DNA of 32,004 bases from Oscillospiraceae bacterium. Its GTDB lineage: Bacteria > Bacillota > Clostridia > Oscillospirales > Oscillospiraceae. The stretch is taken from NCBI GenBank assembly GCA_009781855.1, contig WQUY01000026.1, positions 1-32,004 on the forward strand, read 5' to 3'. The notes below the pieces were generated by a model that saw nothing but the letters and a program-made list of their open reading frames with translations, was not told the origin of the DNA and ran no database searches. Shown piece after piece: positions 9,028 to 16,700 of the stretch; within the stretch, counting starts at the first letter, position 1; each line of letters opens with the position of its first letter. Both the position numbers and the translations under genes were made by a program.

Positions 9028-9095
9028 ATGATAAATGGAAAATAGAGAGAGGAGCATAATTGGCTAGTGCCTGCGCTACGCTCTCTATTTATCAT
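9028..9095. repeat. Imperfect inverted repeat upstream of the M14 gene
   Basis: ATGATAAAT (9028-9036) plus ATAGAGAG (9042-9049) on the left pair with CTCTCTATTTATCAT (9081-9095) on the right, with a 5-base bulge. It lies just after the Rrf2 stop. It could be a decayed small mobile element or an mRNA stem. Confidence 0.5.
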
Positions 9096-9118
9096 ACCCT
9101 TGAGCATAGACATGGAGC

Positions 9119-9172
9119 ATTGAGAATGGAGGTCTGCGTCGGTGTTTTCATTCTCCTCTCTCCATTCTCAAT
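9119..9172. repeat. 13-bp inverted repeat built of the ATTGAGAATGGAG motif
   Basis: ATTGAGAATGGAG (9119-9131) and its exact complement CTCCATTCTCAAT (9160-9172) flank a 28-base loop. A 17-base piece of the right arm (9160-9176) recurs exactly at 24802-24818. Confidence 0.6.
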
Positions 9173-9183
9173 TCAATATGCCC

Positions 9184-9212
9184 TTGATAAATATGAATAA
9201 AAGATGTACAAT
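9184..9212 (+). promoter_or_regulatory. Sigma-A promoter for the M14 / 5-oxoproline cluster
   Basis: TTGATA (9184-9189), a 17-base spacer, TACAAT (9207-9212). Predicted start of transcription is near 9219, about 38 bases before the ATG at 9257. Confidence 0.65.
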
Positions 9213-9256
9213 CGAGTTAGGTTGGTTTCATTGAGTGGAAAGGATAGAGCGAGTTT

Positions 9257-12200
9257 ATGTTTAAAATCATTGTTGATTCGCCGACGTTCCTTACAGGGAG
9301 ACTGGCAGTTGAACTTTCGCATCTTATAGGATTTGAGTCTGTTGCAATGGATTTTCCGATTCTGAAAGGAAAAACCGATGTTCTGGAGTGTGGGGGTCTG
9401 ACCAATAATTTTTTGTTTTGCTCGGAACGGGTCTCGTCGCCCTACACTTCGCAAAACAAAAAACCATCAGCCAGCCCCCTTACGGTCTGCGCTCTGGAGT
9501 GTGAGGGTCTGACTAATGATTTTCCTGCCTCAATCAACACCCCCACAGCAACCTACTTCTTTATTTCAGAATCTCCCGGAGACTTTCGTGTGAAAAAATC
9601 CGGAAACATTGTCGATATTACCATAGGCGATCAGTCTCAAATTTTGGCGATTTGGCGTTATTGCGCTGATCATTTTGCGGAGCTTTCCGGGCGTGAGCAG
9701 TGTGCGGAAAATATCTCAGCAGAGGGGTTTACGGCGGCAACAGACAGCCCGCACCCCATTGACCCTTTTGATAAAAGGCATCGTAAAGGTTTGGAATCAT
9801 TATTTGATAAAGACTTCATTCTAAAAGATGAAGACTTGGATTTATTGCCGGATTTGTTGACGGCAAAGATAGTGCTGAGTGAAAATCTTGATTTCTACCA
9901 ATTGAGCGCAGCATGTAACCTTGCTGCAAGACTGGGCATGGAAACAACGGTTGCATTATTTCCCATAACCGCAAAAGAGTCCGAATCCACAGGGAACCGC
10001 TTTGTGTTTAAACCGGGGTCTGTATGTTCTTTAAAATTCGAAAACGATGGAGATGCATTGGTTTTTGAGGTGTCGGGTGAGGGTGCGGAACTCGAAAACT
10101 TTACTTCAGTGATTTGTACGCAGTTCCCAATCCAAAATCAGGGGCGGCGATGGGTGGATATACTGGAGGAGATGGCTGAGTCATTCGCCATGAAAAATCT
10201 TGACGGTGAGCTTTCTTGGTTAGAGGCTTTTGGGCAAGCGCAAAATGTGCAAAACACTGCATATTTCTCACCAAAAGTACATCATCTTCGGGATGAAGTG
10301 AAAAATCATTTCAGCAACACGCAGTTTGTTGGGTTTAAAGATATCAGGCAGGTAGAGCAAAGGGCATATGATTTACCTTGGGAAGTTGATGTTTGCCAAA
10401 GGCTTCTGGATGATTCTGTTTGGTCAAAGGCTAAGCCGGGCGATGAGGTTGTTATCCGTGCCGTTTTGAGTGAGGATAAGGCGGTTAGAGCGCAGCTTAT
10501 GAGGCAGTGGGAGGAAAAAGGCGCAAGAGTGCAAGTGATTTGCGCATACAAGCAAGGGTTTAGCTGGGTTGAGGATATAATACTTCCTCAATTGTCAGAT
10601 TTAGAAGTTGACGAGGTGGAAATAGCGTTTAAGGCCTTCTTGCGTCCGGGGACGACGATCTGGAAAGAGGAAGATGGTGCGATGCCGTCCTATGGAGACC
10701 TAGACACAAGTGATGGCGGTAGATGGTATGATCAGCCCATAAGGTATCTTCAGGAACTTTATCCCATCGATGACGTTTTGGCTTTGGCTCTGGGGATTGA
10801 CCGGAGCAAAATACGTTTTACAGAGTATAAAGGCAGCGAAGATATTACCTACAATATCACTGTGTTTTCTAGCGGAAAACAAGTGCTAATGGATACTTAT
10901 ACTGCGTATAATGTTGAGCGCAACTATATTGATCTCTATCCCAATCTAGGCAAGGTGCATCCCGGAACAGGTCATGTTACGGCCTGGATAAACAACGAGA
11001 TTGTGTTGGATGAAAGAGTGAAAACAGATGTTGAAGCGGTTTGGGAAGCTTTTCAGGAGGATGTATTGCCCTGGGTAAGAGCGCACAGCCTCGAAAAAAC
11101 CGGCGGCAAACTGACTTCTGCTGATCAGCCGTTTTTTGCACAACTCCACATTGAACTTGGCCTGAGTGAACCGGATGAGCGGCTGAAGATACGTGAGGAC
11201 ATGATATCCTCGCTCAATGCGTTGCACGAGGATATATACTTCGTTGGCACGGATTTCTTCAAAGTTCATGGCTTAGAAAATGGCGGTGAGGCTTTGGATG
11301 CCCCCGGACTCATTTTGCCGGATATACGAAAGCGCTTGGGCAAGCCCAGCATGACGGTTACATTGCTGGATCAAAAAGCCTCTGAGCCATATATAGAGGT
11401 GTGCGGCAATGTTCTGCGCCCGGATTATGCACAAACAGGTTTATCGCTGATAATCAGTGAGATTGGGTTTGAAGATGGGCTTTTGGTTCCGCTCATCGAA
11501 GTGAGAGGGCCTGATGAGGCAATCAGTGCGGCAAAGGCTTATGCTTCATTGTTAAATAAAGGTTTTCTGGGAATCTCAGAAAGATTGCAGAATCTTAAAC
11601 GCTTGGGCTTTAAGTTGTGTTGGGACAAAGCAGAACCTGAAATATGCTTCATTAAAATACCCACCTTACCATCAATAAAAAAAGATTTGGACATACGCAG
11701 CATAGATATCAGCGAAAAAGAGCTGATTGGCTATGAGCAATACCTACGTATCATAGAGCAGCTTAAGCATGTGCCGGGAATTGATGTATATCCGATTGCA
11801 GAGTCATATTTGGGCAGGGATATCTATGCTATCGAACTTTTGCCATCTTGGAATGGTTATGTTTCAAGGACAAAACGCCTGACAAAAGGGCCTTCGACCA
11901 TCATCAATTGCCGACATCACGCAAATGAAGTCTCTGCAACAAATGCAGCATTTATACTGGTTCGAGAATTGCTGGCCGATGAGCAGTATATAGGCATCGC
12001 AGATGAGATGTGCATTGTAATTGCTCCGTTTGAAAATGCTGATGGTGCGGCAATTCATTATGAGCTTCAAAAACACAGTCCGTGGTGGAAGCTTCACATC
12101 GCAAGATACAACGCAGTAGGAAAAGAGTTCTATTACGAGCATTTTAAAGATGAAACCATCCACGTTGAAGCGCACGGATTCACCCGACTATGGCGGCGCT

Positions 12201-12805
12201 GGCTTCCGGATGCTGTGCTTGATAATCATGGTGTGCCTTCGCATGAATGGGAACAGCCTTTTTCAGGCTATACAGCGCCGTCATTTAAAGGTTTTTGGCT
12301 TCCGCGGTCATTGCTATATGGATGCTACTGGTCTGTTCAGGGGGAAGCGTATGCCGACAATATCCATCTTGCCAAGCGCATGGAGGCAAACATTGCCGCC
12401 GCTTGCGCAAAGGATGCTGAGATAAGCAGCTGGAATAATGACTGGCAAGACCGATTCGAAAAATATGCAAATGCTTGGATGCCAAGGCTTTTTCCGGCAG
12501 ACTATTTTGAGAATATGATCAATTACTGGGTTCCTTTTGACTACGACGCGGTGCACCGCTACCCCTCGATTCGTTATCCATGGATTACGACTGTTGCGTA
12601 CACTGCTGAAGTAGCAGATGAAACTGCCCAAGGAGACTATCTTTATCTCTGTGCGCGTACACATGTGCTCCATAATCTGACCACTTTAGATATTTTGCGC
12701 AAGGGGCACAGTTTCTATCGCAGGGAAATAAACGCACATAACGCTGGAGCAATGAGTTCGAATATTCGTCTCAGGCCGCTGTGCCCACAGGTGAGCGCTG
12801 ATTAA
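9257..12805 (+). CDS. Large M14-family zinc metallopeptidase, with repeat-derived segment near the N-terminus
   Basis: 1182 residues, no signal peptide, probably cytoplasmic. The M14 carboxypeptidase fold occupies about residues 830-1182. The zinc motif HANE gives H888 and E891, the third ligand is H991 in DNHGVPSH, and E1118 in YTAEVADE is a candidate catalytic glutamate. The first 830 residues are not recognised. Residues about 43-89 (9383-9523) are encoded by a copy of the dispersed repeat also found at the right end of the window, in frame and flanked by two 30-base direct repeats 111 bases apart. A sigma-A promoter lies at 9184-9212 and GGAAAGGA precedes the ATG at rather long spacing. 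Genes downstream (DUF969/DUF979, aminopeptidase, Pcp) suggest peptide degradation linked to 5-oxoproline. Substrate unknown; amidase or D-peptidase activity is possible. Confidence 0.85.
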   Translation: MFKIIVDSPTFLTGRLAVELSHLIGFESVAMDFPILKGKTDVLECGGLTNNFLFCSERVSSPYTSQNKKPSASPLTVCALECEGLTNDFPASINTPTATYFFISESPGDFRVKKSGNIVDITIGDQSQILAIWRYCADHFAELSGREQCAENISAEGFTAATDSPHPIDPFDKRHRKGLESLFDKDFILKDEDLDLLPDLLTAKIVLSENLDFYQLSAACNLAARLGMETTVALFPITAKESESTGNRFVFKPGSVCSLKFENDGDALVFEVSGEGAELENFTSVICTQFPIQNQGRRWVDILEEMAESFAMKNLDGELSWLEAFGQAQNVQNTAYFSPKVHHLRDEVKNHFSNTQFVGFKDIRQVEQRAYDLPWEVDVCQRLLDDSVWSKAKPGDEVVIRAVLSEDKAVRAQLMRQWEEKGARVQVICAYKQGFSWVEDIILPQLSDLEVDEVEIAFKAFLRPGTTIWKEEDGAMPSYGDLDTSDGGRWYDQPIRYLQELYPIDDVLALALGIDRSKIRFTEYKGSEDITYNITVFSSGKQVLMDTYTAYNVERNYIDLYPNLGKVHPGTGHVTAWINNEIVLDERVKTDVEAVWEAFQEDVLPWVRAHSLEKTGGKLTSADQPFFAQLHIELGLSEPDERLKIREDMISSLNALHEDIYFVGTDFFKVHGLENGGEALDAPGLILPDIRKRLGKPSMTVTLLDQKASEPYIEVCGNVLRPDYAQTGLSLIISEIGFEDGLLVPLIEVRGPDEAISAAKAYASLLNKGFLGISERLQNLKRLGFKLCWDKAEPEICFIKIPTLPSIKKDLDIRSIDISEKELIGYEQYLRIIEQLKHVPGIDVYPIAESYLGRDIYAIELLPSWNGYVSRTKRLTKGPSTIINCRHHANEVSATNAAFILVRELLADEQYIGIADEMCIVIAPFENADGAAIHYELQKHSPWWKLHIARYNAVGKEFYYEHFKDETIHVEAHGFTRLWRRWLPDAVLDNHGVPSHEWEQPFSGYTAPSFKGFWLPRSLLYGCYWSVQGEAYADNIHLAKRMEANIAAACAKDAEISSWNNDWQDRFEKYANAWMPRLFPADYFENMINYWVPFDYDAVHRYPSIRYPWITTVAYTAEVADETAQGDYLYLCARTHVLHNLTTLDILRKGHSFYRREINAHNAGAMSSNIRLRPLCPQVSAD
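9383..9523 (+). repeat. Dispersed repeat copy lying in frame inside the M14 gene
   Basis: The segment matches the complement of the right-edge element, with 39 identical bases (9414-9452 against 31891-31929) and only a few mismatches over about 80. It is bounded by near-identical 30-base direct repeats (9383-9412 and 9494-9523, 27 of 30 the same) 111 bases apart, a multiple of three, so the frame stays open. Confidence 0.85.
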
Positions 12806-12948
12806 ATCAGTTGTTTATCCAAAACTGCAAGGGCTCAGCGATAAGCCTCCGGGAGGCTATCTGTGTAACTATGAGGTGAGTGCTTATGGTGTAATTGGCC
12901 GGGGACATGGAGTAAACAATGAATTGAGAGAAAGGATAGTGTAAGTTT

Positions 12949-13653
12949 ATGGAATTTTCCGAACTGATTAAACTGCTTGGAATTGTAATCGTAATCATAG
13001 GTTTTATCCTCAAGTTGGAGCCTATCCTTATTGTGTTGCTGGGTATCATAGTGACAGCAATCGTAAGCCTGATGGATCCGATAACACTGCTAGGCACTAT
13101 TGGAAACAGTTTTGTTGCAAATCGCGGCATGGCCATTTTTATTCTCATTTTGCTTGTCACCGGAACTATGGAGCGCAATGGGCTCCGTGAGTCGGCAGCA
13201 AAACTCATAGGCAAGGTTAAAGGTGCCAACCCAGGCAAGGTAATAGGCGCATATGGCATTATGCGCAGCTTCTTTGCTATGTTTAATGTGAGCTTCGGTG
13301 GTGTTGCCGGATTTGTGCGCCCGGTAATCATGCCGATGGCCATTGGTGCGGTTGAAGCCAAAGGTGTAGTGCCTAACGAAAAACATGTAGATACCATAAA
13401 AGGCATGTCCTCCGGCATGGAAAATGTTGCATGGTTTTTCTGGCAAGTCCTGTTTATCACCGGCGGTGGAAACCTGCTGGTGCAATCAACTTTAGCCGGT
13501 CTGGGCATCGAAGTAGAGCTTTTGGAGCTGGTGCGGGTGGTGATTCCGGTTGCGATTTTCGCCTTGGTATGGGCAATCGTCTATTACAACCTCAAAGACA
13601 GAGCACTGCGTAAAAAGTACTATGGCGATGCTGTAGACAAGACGAAAGAATAG
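12949..13653 (+). CDS. DUF969 family subunit of putative 5-oxoproline transporter
   Basis: 234 residues, very hydrophobic, with about six membrane helices. The N-terminus (IKLLGIVIVIIGFILKLEPILIVLLG) and the segment RSFFAMFNVSFGGVAGFVRPVIMPMA are characteristic of DUF969. This family is always paired with DUF979, whose gene starts 12 bases downstream, and the pair is annotated in current databases as a 5-oxoproline (pyroglutamate) transporter. The nearby pyroglutamyl-peptidase gene supports that role. AAAGGA precedes the ATG. It probably sits in the cytoplasmic membrane as a complex with the next gene product. The name rests on family pairing and context, not on visible catalytic residues. 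Confidence 0.87.
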   Translation: MEFSELIKLLGIVIVIIGFILKLEPILIVLLGIIVTAIVSLMDPITLLGTIGNSFVANRGMAIFILILLVTGTMERNGLRESAAKLIGKVKGANPGKVIGAYGIMRSFFAMFNVSFGGVAGFVRPVIMPMAIGAVEAKGVVPNEKHVDTIKGMSSGMENVAWFFWQVLFITGGGNLLVQSTLAGLGIEVELLELVRVVIPVAIFALVWAIVYYNLKDRALRKKYYGDAVDKTKE

Positions 13654-13665
13654 GGGGGCGCTGAC

Positions 13666-14643
13666 ATGACTTTTACTGATGGTTTCACAAACCCAATGGT
13701 TTGGTTTTCAGATCCTGCTGTGGCGACCTCACAAAAACTGCTCGAAATCATGTTTATTATCATGGGTCTGGTGTGTATCAACTCGGCGCTTCGTAATTTG
13801 TTCGATAAAGAAAACAAAGCCCCTATCGGCTCGGGAATTTTCTGGGGCGCATTGGGTATAGTCTTGCTGTCAGGGCGCTGGCTTCCACATGCAGTCAACG
13901 GAATGCTTATTGTTTTGATGACACTGCCGGCGATTTTCCGCAAGGTCAAGATGGGAAAGTCCGATGTGCCAACGGATGAATACACCAAAAATCAAGCGAA
14001 GAAGATTGGCATGAAGATATTCATTCCCGCTTTTTCCATAGGTATCTCGGCGATTTTCTTTGCGTTGGTGTTACCAAACCTCGGCGCAATGGTAGGTGTT
14101 GGTGTTGGTGTGATAATTTCTGCACTCTTCCTGATGTCATTTAACCGTGAAACGAAGCCGACAATTTTCCTAAACGATTCAAGAAGGATGTTGGATGTTA
14201 TTGGGCCACTATGTATGCTCCCTATGCTTCTGGCATCTCTCGGTGCAGTCTTTACAGGCGCAGGTGTAGGTGATGTGATTGCTCAGGTTGTCGCACCTTT
14301 GATTCCGGAAGGAAATATGACCATAGGAATCATAGTCTATGCGCTTGGAATGGTTCTCTTTACAATGATCATGGGCAATGCTTTTGCAGCAATCACGGTC
14401 ATGACAGTAGGTATTGGTTATCCATTTGTGTTGGCGCTCGGCGCAGACCCCGTTGTAATTGTAATGCTTGCGCTCACCACCGGTTACTGCGGAACCCTGA
14501 TGACGCCGATGGCGGCAAACTTCAACATCGTACCTGTGGCAATGCTGGATATAAAAGACAAGTATGCGGTCATCAAAAACCAAATTGCTATAGCGTTGCC
14601 GGTTATGGTATTCCAGATTATTCTTATGATCGCATTGAGTTAA
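13666..14643 (+). CDS. DUF979 family subunit of putative 5-oxoproline transporter
   Basis: 325 residues with about nine membrane helices. The ATG at 13666 follows GGGGGGCGC at good spacing, only 12 bases after the DUF969 stop. Features are the N-terminal ATSQKLLEIMFIIMGLVCINSALRNL segment and the conserved late segment GYCGTLMTPMAANFNIVPVAMLDIKDKYAVIK, which I associate with DUF979. It would form the second half of the 5-oxoproline transporter with the preceding product. The genes for 5-oxoprolinase (PxpABC) are not in the window, so whether the pair imports or exports 5-oxoproline cannot be told. A hairpin repeat and a GC-rich stem follow the stop. Confidence 0.87.
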   Translation: MTFTDGFTNPMVWFSDPAVATSQKLLEIMFIIMGLVCINSALRNLFDKENKAPIGSGIFWGALGIVLLSGRWLPHAVNGMLIVLMTLPAIFRKVKMGKSDVPTDEYTKNQAKKIGMKIFIPAFSIGISAIFFALVLPNLGAMVGVGVGVIISALFLMSFNRETKPTIFLNDSRRMLDVIGPLCMLPMLLASLGAVFTGAGVGDVIAQVVAPLIPEGNMTIGIIVYALGMVLFTMIMGNAFAAITVMTVGIGYPFVLALGADPVVIVMLALTTGYCGTLMTPMAANFNIVPVAMLDIKDKYAVIKNQIAIALPVMVFQIILMIALS

Positions 14644-14685
14644 CGGCGGCACTCTTCGATGCAGGGGCGGAAGCCCGGCAAAACC

Positions 14686-14706
14686 GATGGGAGCGAGACT
14701 CCCGTC
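14686..14706 (+). terminator. Hairpin-family copy 2 after the DUF979 gene
   Basis: GATGGGAG pairs with CTCCCGTC (one G-T pair) around a CGAGA loop, 43 bases after the stop. No T-run follows, so termination is uncertain. Confidence 0.5.
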
Positions 14707-14727
14707 AGCTTAAGGAGTTGACATAAT

Positions 14728-14752
14728 GGCGGCGAAACCTCTTTTCGCCGCC
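14728..14752 (+). other. 10-bp GC-rich stem just before the M29-like gene
   Basis: GGCGGCGAAA (14728-14737) pairs with TTTCGCCGCC (14743-14752) around a 5-base loop. It ends 18 bases before the ATG at 14771, a gene with no clear ribosome site. It may be an attenuating stem or a leftover terminator. Confidence 0.55.
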
Positions 14753-14770
14753 ACTATGCCTACATAAAAA

Positions 14771-15766
14771 ATGCGGAATTTACAATTAGCTCACCGTGGA
14801 GTGGAAATCATAACCCATAATTGGATGCAGGTGCGCAGCGGAGAGTCTGTGCTCATCGTTACGGATGAGGATCATGCACAAGAGATGGAGCTTCTGAAAA
14901 GGTATATGGAGGATATTGGGGCAACAGTGCAACTCGAAATGATGCCCAAATCAGACACAAAATTCAGCGGGCTTCTGGATGCTGCAGATGGGGGTCTGGA
15001 AGAATACGATGTTATAATCGGTGCGACCCACTATTCAATCGTCACAAAACCAGCAGTGAGACTGGCGGTTAAAGAAGGTTCGCGATTCCTATCATTACCT
15101 ATGTCAACAAATGATAATCGCTCCATTTTAGAGTACGATTTTCTAACGATGGACACCGGAAAAAGTCGCTTTGTCGCAAAAGAGCTGCTGAAATTTATCA
15201 GGCAATCAGATTACTTGCGCGTGACGACAAAACTCGGAACAGATTTATATTTTCGGAAAATCGACAGGGAAGCAAATTACTTCAATGGAATGGCGAAAGA
15301 TGGCAAAGGTTTTGCATCCTCCAGCTTTGAAGTGTATGTGCCGATAGAAGAGGATCAGACGCAGGGGGTTGCCATTCTTGATGGCTCTTATGGGTACTTG
15401 GGGAAAGTTGACAGACCCTTTGAAATAGGCTTTGATGGTGGACGAATAGTAAAAATAGAGCAATCAGAGAGCGGAAAAAAGTTGTCAAAATATTTGGAAG
15501 CGTTCAATGATCCGAGAATGTACTATGCTGCTGAATTTGGCATAGGTACTAATTTCTTCTCGCATTGTGAGGGCAATTGCTATATTGAGGACGAATCTTC
15601 CTATGGCACTTTCCATGTAGGATTTGGGCGAAATATAGCCCTCGGAGGTGAGTTTGAGGCAGATGGGCATTTTGATTTGGTGTTTTTAAAGCCAACTATT
15701 TATGCGGACAATCGTATGATTATGGAAGATGGAATCATTATTCCTGCTGTACCTGAGGCATGGTAG
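14771..15766 (+). CDS. M29-like aminopeptidase (leucyl aminopeptidase / NicX-related fold)
   Basis: 331 residues, no signal peptide. The C-terminal third carries the metal-binding pattern of this superfamily: E255 in AAEFGIGTN, acidic residues in IEDESSYG, H282 in TFHVGFGRN, then H300 and D302 in GHFD. These are the expected ligands of a two-metal aminopeptidase. The related dioxygenase NicX shares the fold but belongs to aromatic degradation; the peptidase neighbours favour an aminopeptidase here. The start is the ATG at 14771, which has no clear ribosome site because it follows a run of A residues directly after a GC-rich stem at 14728-14752. The next gene is pyroglutamyl-peptidase, 92 bases downstream. 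Confidence 0.82.
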   Translation: MRNLQLAHRGVEIITHNWMQVRSGESVLIVTDEDHAQEMELLKRYMEDIGATVQLEMMPKSDTKFSGLLDAADGGLEEYDVIIGATHYSIVTKPAVRLAVKEGSRFLSLPMSTNDNRSILEYDFLTMDTGKSRFVAKELLKFIRQSDYLRVTTKLGTDLYFRKIDREANYFNGMAKDGKGFASSSFEVYVPIEEDQTQGVAILDGSYGYLGKVDRPFEIGFDGGRIVKIEQSESGKKLSKYLEAFNDPRMYYAAEFGIGTNFFSHCEGNCYIEDESSYGTFHVGFGRNIALGGEFEADGHFDLVFLKPTIYADNRMIMEDGIIIPAVPEAW

Positions 15767-15858
15767 CAAAGCGCCTGCAGAGGTGTCGATATGGCACTTT
15801 TGTCGGTGTTTCACCGGTGTATGCAGTGGACTTATTGCATTGTTAAAAGGAGAGAGCT

Positions 15859-16503
15859 ATGAAGATTTTAATTTCAGGATTCGACCCATTTGGTGGAGAG
15901 GCCATAAACCCCGCTTTCGAAGCAGTGAAGTTATTACCAAGGAAAATCGGCGGTGCAGACATCAGCATAGTTGAAGTGCCGACTGTTTTCAGAAAATGTG
16001 CCGAGGTATTAAAAGCTGCCATAGATGAAATTAAGCCGGATGCGGTATTATGCATTGGGCAAGCCGGTGGACGCTCTGTCATATCAGTAGAGAAAGTGGC
16101 CATTAACTTGCAAGAGGCGCGTATTGCAGATAATGAAAAAAATCAGCCCATAGGCGAAACAATCAAAGAGGATGGCCCGGCAGCATACTTCGCAACACTG
16201 CCTGTAAAGGTGATGGTTAACAAAATCAAGGAAGAGAAGATTCCGTCGAGCATTTCGTACACAGCAGGTACATATGTATGTAATGACATCATGTATCACT
16301 TGCTTTATATGATTGACAAGGAGTACCCCAATATCCGCGGTGGGTTTATACATGTCCCATTCGATACTGCGCAAGTGCTTGACAAGCCGGATGGCACGCC
16401 CAGTATGCCAGTTGCGACAATAGCCAAAGCGCTTGAATGCGCAGTAAAAGCCATAGCGACCCATAAAGAAGACATCCATGAAGCAGCCGGAACCACGCAT
16501 TAG
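15859..16503 (+). CDS. pcp: Pyroglutamyl-peptidase I
   Basis: 214 residues, the usual length of bacterial Pcp (family C15). It removes N-terminal pyroglutamate from peptides in the cytoplasm and releases 5-oxoproline. The catalytic triad is visible: E78 in SVEKVAINL, C141 in GTYVCND and H165 in FIHVPF. Each is three positions below the Glu81/Cys144/His168 reported for the Bacillus enzyme, so spacing is fully conserved. The start GFDPFGG motif is also typical. AAAGGAGAG precedes the ATG. Its stop codon overlaps the left arm of a perfect 13-bp hairpin, the best copy of the intergenic hairpin family. Clustering with DUF969/DUF979 links product release to transport. Confidence 0.96.
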   Translation: MKILISGFDPFGGEAINPAFEAVKLLPRKIGGADISIVEVPTVFRKCAEVLKAAIDEIKPDAVLCIGQAGGRSVISVEKVAINLQEARIADNEKNQPIGETIKEDGPAAYFATLPVKVMVNKIKEEKIPSSISYTAGTYVCNDIMYHLLYMIDKEYPNIRGGFIHVPFDTAQVLDKPDGTPSMPVATIAKALECAVKAIATHKEDIHEAAGTTH

Positions 16504-16530
16504 CTGACGGGAGTCGAACTCCCGTCAGCT
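16502..16530 (+). terminator. Hairpin-family copy 3, perfect 13-bp stem overlapping the pcp stop codon
   Basis: AGCTGACGGGAGT and ACTCCCGTCAGCT flank a CGA loop. The left arm begins at the second base of the pcp stop codon. No T-run follows. It is the most complete copy of the family. Confidence 0.6.
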
Positions 16531-16671
16531 CGATGCCCACCAGCTTTAGTAAATTGAAGTTGATTATTGATTTTATCTAAGATGTGTGATATTGTTCTGG
16601 GCAGTAAATGTCTTTTCGCAAAATATAAAATCTAATCTTGATGCATAAAAATTATAGCGAATACAAAAATT

Positions 16672-16677
16672 TATAAT
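16672..16677 (+). promoter_or_regulatory. Candidate -10 element before the Mo-enzyme genes
   Basis: A perfect TATAAT sits 23 bases before the GTG at 16701, in an A/T-rich 170-base stretch after the pcp hairpin. No hexamer at 16-18 bases upstream resembles TTGACA. If real, the promoter probably depends on an activator. Confidence 0.35.
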
Positions 16678-16700
16678 AGAATCAAAGAGGAGGTTATTGC

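Noticed and set aside
9257-9530. Frameshift or pseudogene in the M14 gene caused by the repeat
   Set aside because: The frame is open on both sides, the repeat offset is a multiple of three, and the zinc ligands downstream are intact.
12807-13508. 233-codon open frame on the - strand opposite the DUF969 gene
   Set aside because: The + strand product is a clear membrane protein family with a paired gene; the opposite frame matches nothing recognisable.
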